In this document: one piece after another, positions 51,016 to 64,000 of the stretch
Layout of the letters: every line of letters starts with the position of its first letter
How positions within the stretch are numbered: position 1 is the first letter of the stretch
From: Aphelocoma coerulescens
Lineage: Eukaryota; Chordata; Aves; Passeriformes; Corvidae
DNA length: 64,000 bases
Reading direction: 5' to 3'
NCBI RefSeq assembly: GCF_041296385.1
Contig: NW_027183620.1
Location: 1-64,000 of the forward strand
The notes under the pieces: generated by a model
Database searches by the model: none
What the model was told of the DNA's origin: nothing
Seen by the model: only the letters and a program-made list of their open reading frames with translations
Translations under genes and position numbers: made by a program

Positions 51016-53283
51016 ATGGCTCTGCTCCAGGATGGCATGCTGCAGAGAATGCAGGTAGATTTTGTGCTCACTCCTGGCATGCAGCTGGACAATAAAGCCT
51101 GATCCAGCCCCCCCTCAGCATATGTCCGGCTCTGGCATTGGGGCGGGGCAACTTTGGGAGCAGCCCCAGCCCTGCTCCTGCTCCCGGCTGGGCACCCAGC
51201 TGCTGGGACACAGGTGTGTCCTGATGCCACCGTCTACTCCTTTGAGAAGGGGAGGACAGAGTGCATCAGGGAGTTTGGTGTGGCTTACATGCGGCAAGGA
51301 GAAGGTGCAGCCCCAAACTGGCTTTCACTTCTAGAACCTTTTGCTATTGCGGGAGCAGCTGCTGGAGCTTTTCAACCGAGCTGCAAGAGTGAAAAGTGTG
51401 ATGGCATGTCTATCTGAGAAGGAAGGTTCGGTGCCGCAGCCTGTTGTGCACAATTTATATGCTGATAAGAGAAGGGGGTGCTTTTGCAACGTTTTCCTTC
51501 CTGACACTTCTGTCTCTGTGAGCTTTAGCTGCTTGGACTCAGGGATACCGAAGGTATGTGAAAGTGACTGGGATGCGAGAATCATGTTGCACAGGGAACA
51601 GGGAAGGTCAGCAAATGTTTCCTGTCCTGGCACATCTCTCAGTCTGAACTGCAGCTGCAGATGCTTCACTTCCGCCAAGGACTCTGCCACCTTGAGAGAA
51701 GGATGCGCTCTATGGAGTTGAGAAAGAAAGTGCGTCTCACTAGCTTCTTTCCTCTACTTCATAGACAGCAAAGGGGCTATGAAAGGCAGCACTGGCTTTT
51801 TGTTCTAGGACTTCTTCTTTACAAGCAGCTGCTGGATGTTTGGAAGGGGGTTTGGGATATGCAAAAATGAGAGGCTAAGATGGTAAGAGGGTAAGATGGA
51901 AGTCATCTGGCAAAAGCAGAGCTCACAAAAGGGCCAGCTGAGAAAGCTCTTGCTGCCTACAACTTCAACTGCACCCCTCAAAGCAGCAGCACACACGCTG
52001 CTCTCGGCACTTTCCTTCTCAGCTCTACGCACCATCCTAAGCCTTGCCTCTCCCACACTCAGGATCCAAAGACAACGGCACCAGGGACTGCTCACACACT
52101 AAAGGCACCAGGACAAAAGGCTCACCAGCTTGGCCTTTGCATTCCCGCTGACAGCTCCACAGCTTGAACCCAGAGAACTGCCTGCTGCCAACAGCCTTTC
52201 CAATCACTCTGAGCACCTCATGACAAGGAGTGTGGGGAATGAATCTCCAGCAGCCTCCTGCCCCAGGCTGTCCCCCGGGAGCAGCCCTGCTCCAGGCCGT
52301 GACTGCCACCTGCACAGCCAAAGGACCCAGAGCCGGTGTTACACACCACGGCTGTGCCTGGCACAGAGACACCAGTGGCCACACAAGTGGCCATGGCACT
52401 GTCCACACACAGTCCCTGCTGCTGCTCCCCCAGCCGCTGGCACCAACTCCCAGCCACCCACTCCTAAAGCCACGGGGCCCACTGGGACACTGCGGGGGCT
52501 CGTGGAAGCCAGCGGCCATTGTGACACAGCGGGGCTGCACAGAGCCCACGGTGCTTTGTGACCCGTGGCTCCCAGGAGAGCCTTTGTGATGCTGGGGAAC
52601 TACAAGGAAGCCTGGCTCCTCTGTGACACCACCACAGAAGCTCAGGGGAGCCCTGGAGACCGTGCTGATGCTATTGAACCTGATGCAACCCTGCCTCCTC
52701 TGTGACAACACAGAAGCTCTTGGAGCCCTGGAGACCGTGCTGATGCTATGGAACCTGATGCAACCCTGCCTCCTCTGTGACACCACAGAACCTCTGGGAG
52801 CCCTGGAGACCGTGCTGATGCTATGGAACCTGATGCAACCCTGCCTCCACTGTGACACCACAGAAGCTCAGGGAGCCCTGGAGACTGTGGTGATGCTATG
52901 GAACCTGATGCAACCCTGCCTCCACTGTGACACCACAGAACCTCTGGGAGCCCTGGAGACCGTGCTGATGCTATGGAACCTGATGCAACCCTGCCTCCAC
53001 TGTGACACCACAGAAGCTCGGGGAGCTCTGCAGACCGTGGGGATGCTGGCGAAGCTGACGGAACCCTGGGCACCACAGTGACGCTATGGAACCTGGTGGA
53101 ACCGAGGGGCCACAGTGACACTGTGGGGCCTTTTGGAAGCAACAGGACCCTGGTGGGAAGCCACGGGATGATTAATCCTGCACGAACCTGCTCCAGGTGG
53201 GCTCCTCTCTCCCGGCTTCCACAGGTGCTGCTAGGATCCCACTCCGGCACTGGCTTGGCACGGGCTCACGGCTTCCTTTGGCA
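51016..53283 (+). repeat. macrosatellite unit 5 (2268 bp)
   Basis: Five nested repeats. First unit with the TTTTGCAACG variant (51483), which recurs in units 6, 8 and 9. Confidence 0.95.
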
Positions 53284-55476
53284 ATGGCTCTGCTCCAGGA
53301 TGGCATGCTGCAGAGAATGCAGGTAGATTTTGTGCTCACTCCTGGCATGCAGCTGGACAATAAAGCCTGATCCAGCCCCCCCTCAGCATATGTCCGGCTC
53401 TGGCATTGGGGCGGGGCAACTTTGGGAGCAGCCCCAGCCCTGCTCCTGCTCCCGGCTGGGCACCCAGCTGCTGGGACACAGGTGTGTCCTGATGCCACCG
53501 TCTACTCCTTTGAGAAGGGGAGGACAGAGTGCATCAGGGAGTTTGGTGTGGCTTACATGCGGCAAGGAGAAGGTGCAGCCCCAAACTGGCTTTCACTTCT
53601 AGAACCTTTTGCTATTGCGGGAGCAGCTGCTGGAGCTTTTCAACCGAGCTGCAAGAGTGAAAAGTGTGATGGCATGTCTATCTGAGAAGGAAGGTTCGGT
53701 GCCGCAGCCTGTTGTGCACAATTTATATGCTGATAAGAGAAGGGGGTGCTTTTGCAACGTTTTCCTTCCTGACACTTCTGTCTCTGTGAGCTTTAGCTGC
53801 TTGGACTCAGGGATACCGAAGGTATGTGAAAGTGACTGGGATGCGAGAATCATGTTGCACAGGGAACAGGGAAGGTCAGCAAATGTTTCCTGTCCTGGCA
53901 CATCTCTCAGTCTGAACTGCAGCTGCAGATGCTTCACTTCCGCCAAGGACTCTGCCACCTTGAGAGAAGGATGCGCTCTATGGAGTTGAGAAAGAAAGTG
54001 CGTCTCACTAGCTTCTTTCCTCTACTTCATAGACAGCAAAGGGGCTATGAAAGGCAGCACTGGCTTTTTGTTCTAGGACTTCTTCTTTACAAGCAGCTGC
54101 TGGATGTTTGGAAGGGGGTTTGGGATATGCAAAAATGAGAGGCTAAGATGGTAAGAGGGTAAGATGGAAGTCATCTGGCAAAAGCAGAGCTCACAAAAGG
54201 GCCAGCTGAGAAAGCTCTTGCTGCCTACAACTTCAACTGCACCCCTCAAAGCAGCAGCACACACGCTGCTCTCGGCACTTTCCTTCTCAGCTCTACGCAC
54301 CATCCTAAGCCTTGCCTCTCCCACACTCAGGATCCAAAGACAACGGCACCAGGGACTGCTCACACACTAAAGGCACCAGGACAAAAGGCTCACCAGCTTG
54401 GCCTTTGCATTCCCGCTGACAGCTCCACAGCTTGAACCCAGAGAACTGCCTGCTGCCAACAGCCTTTCCAATCACTCTGAGCACCTCATGACAAGGAGTG
54501 TGGGGAATGAATCTCCAGCAGCCTCCTGCCCCAGGCTGTCCCCCGGGAGCAGCCCTGCTCCAGGCCGTGACTGCCACCTGCACAGCCAAAGGACCCAGAG
54601 CCGGTGTTACACACCACGGCTGTGCCTGGCACAGAGACACCAGTGGCCACACAAGTGGCCATGGCACTGTCCACACACAGTCCCTGCTGCTGCTCCCCCA
54701 GCCGCTGGCACCAACTCCCAGCCACCCACTCCTAAAGCCACGGGGCCCACTGGGACACTGCGGGGGCTCGTGGAAGCCAGCGGCCATTGTGACACAGCGG
54801 GGCTGCACAGAGCCCACGGTGCTTTGTGACCCGTGGCTCCCAGGAGAGCCTTTGTGATGCTGGGGAACTACAAGGAAGCCTGGCTCCTCTGTGACACCAC
54901 CACAGAAGCTCAGGGGAGCCCTGGAGACCGTGCTGATGCTATTGAACCTGATGCAACCCTGCCTCCTCTGTGACACCACAGAACCTCTGGGAGCCCTGGA
55001 GACCGTGCTGATGCTATGGAACCTGATGCAACCCTGCCTCCACTGTGACACCACAGAAGCTCAGGGAGCCCTGGAGACTGTGGTGATGCTATGGAACCTG
55101 ATGCAACCCTGCCTCCACTGTGACACCACAGAACCTCTGGGAGCCCTGGAGACCGTGCTGATGCTATGGAACCTGATGCAACCCTGCCTCCACTGTGACA
55201 CCACAGAAGCTCGGGGAGCTCTGCAGACCGTGGGGATGCTGGCGAAGCTGACGGAACCCTGGGCACCACAGTGACGCTATGGAACCTGGTGGAACCGAGG
55301 GGCCACAGTGACACTGTGGGGCCTTTTGGAAGCAACAGGACCCTGGTGGGAAGCCACGGGATGATTAATCCTGCACGAACCTGCTCCAGGTGGGCTCCTC
55401 TCTCCCGGCTTCCACAGGTGCTGCTAGGATCCCACTCCGGCACTGGCTTGGCACGGGCTGACGGCTTCCTTTGGCA
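53284..55476 (+). repeat. macrosatellite unit 6 (2193 bp)
   Basis: Four nested repeats and TTTTGCAACG. Private GGGCTGACGGC (others GGGCTCACGGC) near 55456. Confidence 0.95.
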
Positions 55477-57744
55477 ATGGCTCTGCTCCAGGATGGCATG
55501 CTGCAGAGAATGCAGGTAGATTTTGTGCTCACTCCTGGCATGCAGCTGGACAATAAAGCCTGATCCAGCCCCCCCTCAGCATATGTCCGGCTCTGGCATT
55601 GGGGCGGGGCAACTTTGGGAGCAGCCCCAGCCCTGCTCCTGCTCCCGGCTGGGCACCCAGCTGCTGGGACACAGGTGTGTCCTGATGCCACCGTCTACTC
55701 CTTTGAGAAGGGGAGGACAGAGTGCATCAGGGAGTTTGGTGTGGCTTACATGCGGCAAGGAGAAGGTGCAGCCCCAAACTGGCTTTCACTTCTAGAACCT
55801 TTTGCTATTGCGGGAGCAGCTGCTGGAGCTTTTCAACCGAGCTGCAAGAGTGAAAAGTGTGATGGCATGTCTATCTGAGAAGGAAGGTTCGGTGCCGCAG
55901 CCTGTTGTGCACAATTTATATGCTGATAAGAGAAGGGGGTGCTTTTGGAACGTTTTCCTTCCTGACACTTCTGTCTCTGTGAGCTTTAGCTGCTTGGACT
56001 CAGGGATACCGAAGGTATGTGAAAGTGACTGGGATGCGAGAATCATGTTGCACAGGGAACAGGGAAGGTCAGCAAATGTTTCCTGTCCTGGCACATCTCT
56101 CAGTCTGAACTGCAGCTGCAGATGCTTCACTTCCGCCAAGGACTCTGCCACCTTGAGAGAAGGATGCGCTCTATGGAGTTGAGAAAGAAAGTGCGTCTCA
56201 CTAGCTTCTTTCCTCTACTTCATAGACAGCAAAGGGGCTATGAAAGGCAGCACTGGCTTTTTGTTCTAGGACTTCTTCTTTACAAGCAGCTGCTGGATGT
56301 TTGGAAGGGGGTTTGGGATATGCAAAAATGAGAGGCTAAGATGGTAAGAGGGTAAGATGGAAGTCATCTGGCAAAAGCAGAGCTCACAAAAGGGCCAGCT
56401 GAGAAAGCTCTTGCTGCCTACAACTTCAACTGCACCCCTCAAAGCAGCAGCACACACGCTGCTCTCGGCACTTTCCTTCTCAGCTCTACGCACCATCCTA
56501 AGCCTTGCCTCTCCCACACTCAGGATCCAAAGACAACGGCACCAGGGACTGCTCACACACTAAAGGCACCAGGACAAAAGGCTCACCAGCTTGGCCTTTG
56601 CATTCCCGCTGACAGCTCCACAGCTTGAACCCAGAGAACTGCCTGCTGCCAACAGCCTTTCCAATCACTCTGAGCACCTCATGACAAGGAGTGTGGGGAA
56701 TGAATCTCCAGCAGCCTCCTGCCCCAGGCTGTCCCCCGGGAGCAGCCCTGCTCCAGGCCGTGACTGCCACCTGCACAGCCAAAGGACCCAGAGCCGGTGT
56801 TACACACCACGGCTGTGCCTGGCACAGAGACACCAGTGGCCACACAAGTGGCCATGGCACTGTCCACACACAGTCCCTGCTGCTGCTCCCCCAGCCGCTG
56901 GCACCAACTCCCAGCCACCCACTCCTAAAGCCACGGGGCCCACTGGGACACTGCGGGGGCTCGTGGAAGCCAGCGGCCATTGTGACACAGCGGGGCTGCA
57001 CAGAGCCCACGGTGCTTTGTGACCCGTGGCTCCCAGGAGAGCCTTTGTGATGCTGGGGAACTACAAGGAAGCCTGGCTCCTCTGTGACACCACCACAGAA
57101 GCTCAGGGGAGCCCTGGAGACCGTGCTGATGCTATTGAACCTGATGCAACCCTGCCTCCTCTGTGACACCACAGAACCTCTGGGAGCCCTGGAGACCGTG
57201 CTGATGCTATGGAACCTGATGCAACCCTGCCTCCTCTGTGACACCACAGAACCTCTGGGAGCCCTGGAGACCGTGCTGATGCTATGGAACCTGATGCAAC
57301 CCTGCCTCCACTGTGACACCACAGAAGCTCAGGGAGCCCTGGAGACTGTGGTGATGCTATGGAACCTGATGCAACCCTGCCTCCACTGTGACACCACAGA
57401 ACCTCTGGGAGCCCTGGAGACCGTGCTGATGCTATGGAACCTGATGCAACCCTGCCTCCACTGTGACACCACAGAAGCTCGGGGAGCTCTGCAGACCGTG
57501 GGGATGCTGGCGAAGCTGACGGAACCCTGGGCACCACAGTGACGCTATGGAACCTGGTGGAACCGAGGGGCCACAGTGACACTGTGGGGCCTTTTGGAAG
57601 CAACAGGACCCTGGTGGGAAGCCACGGGATGATTAATCCTGCACGAACCTGCTCCAGGTGGGCTCCTCTCTCCCGGCTTCCACAGGTGCTGCTAGGATCC
57701 CACTCCGGCACTGGCTTGGCACGGGCTCACGGCTTCCTTTGGCA
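55477..57744 (+). repeat. macrosatellite unit 7 (2268 bp)
   Basis: Five nested repeats. Reverts to TTTTGGAACG. The second nested repeat is preceded by the CAGAACCTCTGG form, as in unit 8. Confidence 0.95.
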
Positions 57745-60012
57745 ATGGCTCTGCTCCAGGATGGCATGCTGCAGAGAATGCAGGTAGATTTTGTGCTCAC
57801 TCCTGGCATGCAGCTGGACAATAAAGCCTGATCCAGCCCCCCCTCAGCATATGTCCGGCTCTGGCATTGGGGCGGGGCAACTTTGGGAGCAGCCCCAGCC
57901 CTGCTCCTGCTCCCAGCTGGGCACCCAGCTGCTGGGACACAGGTGTGTCCTGATGCCACCGTCTACTCCTTTGAGAAGGGGAGGACAGAGTGCATCAGGG
58001 AGTTTGGTGTGGCTTACATGCGGCAAGGAGAAGGTGCAGCCCCAAACTGGCTTTCACTTCTAGAACCTTTTGCTATTGCGGGAGCAGCTGCTGGAGCTTT
58101 TCAACCGAGCTGCAAGAGTGAAAAGTGTGATGGCATGTCTATCTGAGAAGGAAGGTTCGGTGCCGCAGCCTGTTGTGCACAATTTATATGCTGATAAGAG
58201 AAGGGGGTGCTTTTGCAACGTTTTCCTTCCTGACACTTCTGTCTCTGTGAGCTTTAGCTGCTTGGACTCAGGGATACCGAAGGTATGTGAAAGTGACTGG
58301 GATGCGAGAATCATGTTGCACAGGGAACAGGGAAGGTCAGCAAATGTTTCCTGTCCTGGCACATCTCTCAGTCTGAACTGCAGCTGCAGATGCTTCACTT
58401 CCGCCAAGGACTCTGCCACCTTGAGAGAAGGATGCGCTCTATGGAGTTGAGAAAGAAAGTGCGTCTCACTAGCTTCTTTCCTCTACTTCATAGACAGCAA
58501 AGGGGCTATGAAAGGCAGCACTGGCTTTTTGTTCTAGGACTTCTTCTTTACAAGCAGCTGCTGGATGTTTGGAAGGGGGTTTGGGATATGCAAAAATGAG
58601 AGGCTAAGATGGTAAGAGGGTAAGATGGAAGTCATCTGGCAAAAGCAGAGCTCACAAAAGGGCCAGCTGAGAAAGCTCTTGCTGCCTACAACTTCAACTG
58701 CACCCCTCAAAGCAGCAGCACACACGCTGCTCTCGGCACTTTCCTTCTCAGCTCTACGCACCATCCTAAGCCTTGCCTCTCCCACACTCAGGATCCAAAG
58801 ACAACGGCACCAGGGACTGCTCACACACTAAAGGCACCAGGACAAAAGGCTCACCAGCTTGGCCTTTGCATTCCCGCTGACAGCTCCACAGCTTGAACCC
58901 AGAGAACTGCCTGCTGCCAACAGCCTTTCCAATCACTCTGAGCACCTCATGACAAGGAGTGTGGGGAATGAATCTCCAGCAGCCTCCTGCCCCAGGCTGT
59001 CCCCCGGGAGCAGCCCTGCTCCAGGCCGTGACTGCCACCTGCACAGCCAAAGGACCCAGAGCCGGTGTTACACACCACGGCTGTGCCTGGCACAGAGACA
59101 CCAGTGGCCACACAAGTGGCCATGGCACTGTCCACACACAGTCCCTGCTGCTGCTCCCCCAGCCGCTGGCACCAACTCCCAGCCACCCACTCCTAAAGCC
59201 ACGGGGCCCACTGGGACACTGCGGGGGCTCGTGGAAGCCAGCGGCCATTGTGACACAGCGGGGCTGCACAGAGCCCACGGTGCTTTGTGACCCGTGGCTC
59301 CCAGGAGAGCCTTTGTGATGCTGGGGAACTACAAGGAAGCCTGGCTCCTCTGTGACACCACCACAGAAGCTCAGGGGAGCCCTGGAGACCGTGCTGATGC
59401 TATTGAACCTGATGCAACCCTGCCTCCTCTGTGACACCACAGAACCTCTGGGAGCCCTGGAGACCGTGCTGATGCTATGGAACCTGATGCAACCCTGCCT
59501 CCTCTGTGACACCACAGAACCTCTGGGAGCCCTGGAGACCGTGCTGATGCTATGGAACCTGATGCAACCCTGCCTCCACTGTGACACCACAGAAGCTCAG
59601 GGAGCCCTGGAGACTGTGGTGATGCTATGGAACCTGATGCAACCCTGCCTCCACTGTGACACCACAGAACCTCTGGGAGCCCTGGAGACCGTGCTGATGC
59701 TATGGAACCTGATGCAACCCTGCCTCCACTGTGACACCACAGAAGCTCGGGGAGCTCTGCAGACCGTGGGGATGCTGGCGAAGCTGACGGAACCCTGGGC
59801 ACCACAGTGACGCTATGGAACCTGGTGGAACCGAGGGGCCACAGTGACACTGTGGGGCCTTTTGGAAGCAACAGGACCCTGGTGGGAAGCCACGGGATGA
59901 TTAATCCTGCACGAACCTGCTCCAGGTGGGCTCCTCTCTCCCGGCTTCCACAGGTGCTGCTAGGATCCCACTCCGGCACTGGCTTGGCACGGGCTCACGG
60001 CTTCCTTTGGCA
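57745..60012 (+). repeat. macrosatellite unit 8 (2268 bp)
   Basis: Five nested repeats and TTTTGCAACG. Private CTCCCAGCTGGG (others CTCCCGGCTGGG) at 57910. Confidence 0.95.
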
Positions 60013-62205
60013 ATGGCTCTGCTCCAGGATGGCATGCTGCAGAGAATGCAGGTAGATTTTGTGCTCACTCCTGGCATGCAGCTGGACAATAAAGCCTGAT
60101 CCAGCCCCCCCTCAGCATATGTCCGGCTCTGGCATTGGGGCGGGGCAACTTTGGGAGCAGCCCCAGCCCTGCTCCTGCTCCCGGCTGGGCACCCAGCTGC
60201 TGGGACACAGGTGTGTCCTGATGCCACCGTCTACTCCTTTGAGAAGGGGAGGACAGAGTGCATCAGGGAGTTTGGTGTGGCTTACATGCGGCAAGGAGAA
60301 GGTGCAGCCCCAAACTGGCTTTCACTTCTAGAACCTTTTGCTATTGCGGGAGCAGCTGCTGGAGCTTTTCAACCGAGCTGCAAGAGTGAAAAGTGTGATG
60401 GCATGTCTATCTGAGAAGGAAGGTTCGGTGCCGCAGCCTGTTGTGCACAATTTATATGCTGATAAGAGAAGGGGGTGCTTTTGCAACGTTTTCCTTCCTG
60501 ACACTTCTGTCTCTGTGAGCTTTAGCTGCTTGGACTCAGGGATACCGAAGGTATGTGAAAGTGACTGGGATGCGAGAATCATGTTGCACAGGGAACAGGG
60601 AAGGTCAGCAAATGTTTCCTGTCCTGGCACATCTCTCAGTCTGAACTGCAGCTGCAGATGCTTCACTTCCGCCAAGGACTCTGCCACCTTGAGAGAAGGA
60701 TGCGCTCTATGGAGTTGAGAAAGAAAGTGCGTCTCACTAGCTTCTTTCCTCTACTTCATAGACAGCAAAGGGGCTATGAAAGGCAGCACTGGCTTTTTGT
60801 TCTAGGACTTCTTCTTTACAAGCAGCTGCTGGATGTTTGGAAGGGGGTTTGGGATATGCAAAAATGAGAGGCTAAGATGGTAAGAGGGTAAGATGGAAGT
60901 CATCTGGCAAAAGCAGAGCTCACAAAAGGGCCAGCTGAGAAAGCTCTTGCTGCCTACAACTTCAACTGCACCCCTCAAAGCAGCAGCACACACGCTGCTC
61001 TCGGCACTTTCCTTCTCAGCTCTACGCACCATCCTAAGCCTTGCCTCTCCCACACTCAGGATCCAAAGACAACGGCACCAGGGACTGCTCACACACTAAA
61101 GGCACCAGGACAAAAGGCTCAGCAGCTTGGCCTTTGCATTCCCGCTGACAGCTCCACAGCTTGAACCCAGAGAACTGCCTGCTGCCAACAGCCTTTCCAA
61201 TCACTCTGAGCACCTCATGACAAGGAGTGTGGGGAATGAATCTCCAGCAGCCTCCTGCCCCAGGCTGTCCCCCGGGAGCAGCCCTGCTCCAGGCCGTGAC
61301 TGCCACCTGCACAGCCAAAGGACCCAGAGCCGGTGTTACACACCACGGCTGTGCCTGGCACAGAGACACCAGTGGCCACACAAGTGGCCATGGCACTGTC
61401 CACACACAGTCCCTGCTGCTGCTCCCCCAGCCGCTGGCACCAACTCCCAGCCACCCACTCCTAAAGCCACGGGGCCCACTGGGACACTGCGGGGGCTCGT
61501 GGAAGCCAGCGGCCATTGTGACACAGCGGGGCTGCACAGAGCCCACGGTGCTTTGTGACCCGTGGCTCCCAGGAGAGCCTTTGTGATGCTGGGGAACTAC
61601 AAGGAAGCCTGGCTCCTCTGTGACACCACCACAGAAGCTCAGGGGAGCCCTGGAGACCGTGCTGATGCTATTGAACCTGATGCAACCCTGCCTCCTCTGT
61701 GACACCACAGAACCTCTGGGAGCCCTGGAGACCGTGCTGATGCTATGGAACCTGATGCAACCCTGCCTCCACTGTGACACCACAGAAGCTCAGGGAGCCC
61801 TGGAGACTGTGGTGATGCTATGGAACCTGATGCAACCCTGCCTCCACTGTGACACCACAGAACCTCTGGGAGCCCTGGAGACCGTGCTGATGCTATGGAA
61901 CCTGATGCAACCCTGCCTCCACTGTGACACCACAGAAGCTCGGGGAGCTCTGCAGACCGTGGGGATGCTGGCGAAGCTGACGGAACCCTGGGCACCACAG
62001 TGACGCTATGGAACCTGGTGGAACCGAGGGGCCACAGTGACACTGTGGGGCCTTTTGGAAGCAACAGGACCCTGGTGGGAAGCCACGGGATGATTAATCC
62101 TGCACGAACCTGCTCCAGGTGGGCTCCTCTCTCCCGGCTTCCACAGGTGCTGCTAGGATCCCACTCCGGCACTGGCTTGGCACGGGCTCACGGCTTCCTT
62201 TGGCA
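60013..62205 (+). repeat. macrosatellite unit 9 (2193 bp)
   Basis: Four nested repeats and TTTTGCAACG. Shares GGCTCAGCAGC (61117) with unit 4. Confidence 0.95.
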
Positions 62206-64000
62206 ATGGCTCTGCTCCAGGATGGCATGCTGCAGAGAATGCAGGTAGATTTTGTGCTCACTCCTGGCATGCAGCTGGACAATAAAGCCTGATCCAGCCC
62301 CCCCTCAGCATATGTCCGGCTCTGGCATTGGGGCGGGGCAACTTTGGGAGCAGCCCCAGCCCTGCTCCTGCTCCCGGCTGGGCACCCAGCTGCTGGGACA
62401 CAGGTGTGTCCTGATGCCACCGTCTACTCCTTTGAGAAGGGGAGGACAGAGTGCATCAGGGAGTTTGGTGTGGCTTACATGCGGCAAGGAGAAGGTGCAG
62501 CCCCAAACTGGCTTTCACTTCTAGAACCTTTTGCTATTGCGGGAGCAGCTGCTGGAGCTTTTCAACCGAGCTGCAAGAGTGAAAAGTGTGATGGCATGTC
62601 TATCTGAGAAGGAAGGTTCGGTGCCGCAGCCTGTTGTGCACAATTTATATGCTGATAAGAGAAGGGGGTGCTTTTGGAACGTTTTCCTTCCTGACACTTC
62701 TGTCTCTGTGAGCTTTAGCTGCTTGGACTCAGGGATACCGAAGGTATGTGAAAGTGACTGGGATGCGAGAATCATGTTGCACAGGGAACAGGGAAGGTCA
62801 GCAAATGTTTCCTGTCCTGGCACATCTCTCAGTCTGAACTGCAGCTGCAGATGCTTCACTTCCGCCAAGGACTCTGCCACCTTGAGAGAAGGATGCGCTC
62901 TATGGAGTTGAGAAAGAAAGTGCGTCTCACTAGCTTCTTTCCTCTACTTCATAGACAGCAAAGGGGCTATGAAAGGCAGCACTGGCTTTTTGTTCTAGGA
63001 CTTCTTCTTTACAAGCAGCTGCTGGATGTTTGGAAGGGGGTTTGGGATATGCAAAAATGAGAGGCTAAGATGGTAAGAGGGTAAGATGGAAGTCATCTGG
63101 CAAAAGCAGAGCTCACAAAAGGGCCAGCTGAGAAAGCTCTTGCTGCCTACAACTTCAACTGCACCCCTCAAAGCAGCAGCACACACGCTGCTCTCGGCAC
63201 TTTCCTTCTCAGCTCTACGCACCATCCTAAGCCTTGCCTCTCCCACACTCAGGATCCAAAGACAACGGCACCAGGGACTGCTCACACACTAAAGGCACCA
63301 GGACAAAAGGCTCACCAGCTTGGCCTTTGCATTCCCGCTGACAGCTCCACAGCTTGAACCCAGAGAACTGCCTGCTGCCAACAGCCTTTCCAATCACTCT
63401 GAGCACCTCATGACAAGGAGTGTGGGGAATTAATCTCCAGCAGCCTCCTGCCCCAGGCTGTCCCCCGGGAGCAGCCCTGCTCCAGGCCGTGACTGCCACC
63501 TGCACAGCCAAAGGACCCAGAGCCGGTGTTACACACCACGGCTGTGCCTGGCACAGAGACACCAGTGGCCACACAAGTGGCCATGGCACTGTCCACACAC
63601 AGTCCCTGCTGCTGCTCCCCCAGCCGCTGGCACCAACTCCCAGCCACCCACTCCTAAAGCCACGGGGCCCACTGGGACACTGCGGGGGCTCGTGGAAGCC
63701 AGCGGCCATTGTGACACAGCGGGGCTGCACAGAGCCCACGGTGCTTTGTGACCCGTGGCTCCCAGGAGAGCCTTTGTGATGCTGGGGAACTACAAGGAAG
63801 CCTGGCTCCTCTGTGACACCACCACAGAAGCTCAGGGGAGCCCTGGAGACCGTGCTGATGCTATGGAACCTGATGCAACCCTGCCTCCTCTGTGACACCA
63901 CAGAACCTCTGGGAGCCCTGGAGACCGTGCTGATGCTATGGAACCTGATGCAACCCTGCCTCCACTGTGACACCACAGAAGCTCAGGGAGCCCTGGAGAC
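62206..64000 (+). repeat. macrosatellite unit 10 (cut by window end)
   Basis: 1795 bp present, ending inside the nested repeats. TTTTGGAACG variant; GGGAATTAATC at 63425 shared with unit 3. The first nested repeat has GCTATGGAACC where most other units have GCTATTGAACC. Confidence 0.95.

Larger units (their letters stand above)
42011..64000 (+). repeat. 2.2-2.3 kb macrosatellite array, nine complete units and one cut unit
   Basis: Units begin (at ATGGCTCTGCTCCAGG) at 42011, 44287, 46480, 48748, 51016, 53284, 55477, 57745, 60013 and 62206. Lengths are 2276, 2193, 2268, 2268, 2268, 2193, 2268, 2268 and 2193 bp, then a unit cut by the window end. Units differ by scattered single bases. The 75-bp length step is one nested repeat, and the extra 8 bp of unit 1 is a CTGCAGCG insertion near 43227. 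Each unit has AATAAA about 75 bp from its start, several exon-like open segments and a nested 75-bp minisatellite. The uniformity implies recent amplification or ongoing homogenisation. I do not recognise the unit as a named satellite. Confidence 0.97.

Noticed and set aside
42011..64000. CRISPR array or bacterial tandem gene cluster
   Set aside because: Unit length, lack of short repeat/spacer structure and clear vertebrate context rule this out.

Overview
This is eukaryotic DNA from a bird, most likely a passerine. The kinase genes have short exons with GT/AG introns. The kinases belong to the PAK3-like and PIM1-like families, which are known to be expanded in songbirds. The window also holds avian-type LTRs, a CR1 fragment, a family-14 olfactory receptor relic, an MHC class II B exon and abundant GC-rich minisatellites. 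No bacterial-type operons or RNA genes were seen. It looks like a repeat-rich, duplication-prone accessory region such as a microchromosome, a subtelomere or the W chromosome. The chromosome cannot be told from the sequence.

Left part (1-14.9 kb): a (GAGAA)n tract and a degenerate satellite lead into an intact 12-exon PAK3-like kinase gene (2696-9382, + strand, 422 residues). Its 2.8 kb 5' region, including coding exon 1, is tandemly duplicated immediately downstream (582-3400 and 9591-12413). The second copy has no kinase exons and has lost a perfect CRE. Two LTR-like elements follow.

Middle (15-31 kb): an intact 5-exon PIM1-like kinase gene on the minus strand (18994-21500, 420 residues) is followed by an internally deleted PIM pseudogene. 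Then come a CR1 fragment, an MHC-II-type X/Y-box sequence, an orphan MHC class II B transmembrane exon cut off by an LTR, a second LTR, and an olfactory receptor gene broken by one frameshift (27517-28448).

Right-middle (31-42 kb): simple repeats; a second, inverted copy of the PIM 3' end plus the deleted PIM pseudogene (34.3-35.4 kb); an LTR fragment; a minisatellite of about 20 TGATGTCA motifs; and a 5'-truncated, decayed gammaretrovirus-like provirus on the minus strand (RNase H, integrase, env, LTR; 37.3-40.9 kb).

Right end (42.0-64.0 kb): a macrosatellite with nine complete units and one cut unit of 2193, 2268 or 2276 bp. Length varies mainly by whole 75-bp steps in a nested minisatellite. 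Each unit carries exon-like pieces of an unidentified coding sequence and an AATAAA. The array runs past the window edge. The two kinase genes are the only genes that look complete; the rest is duplicated, truncated or repetitive.
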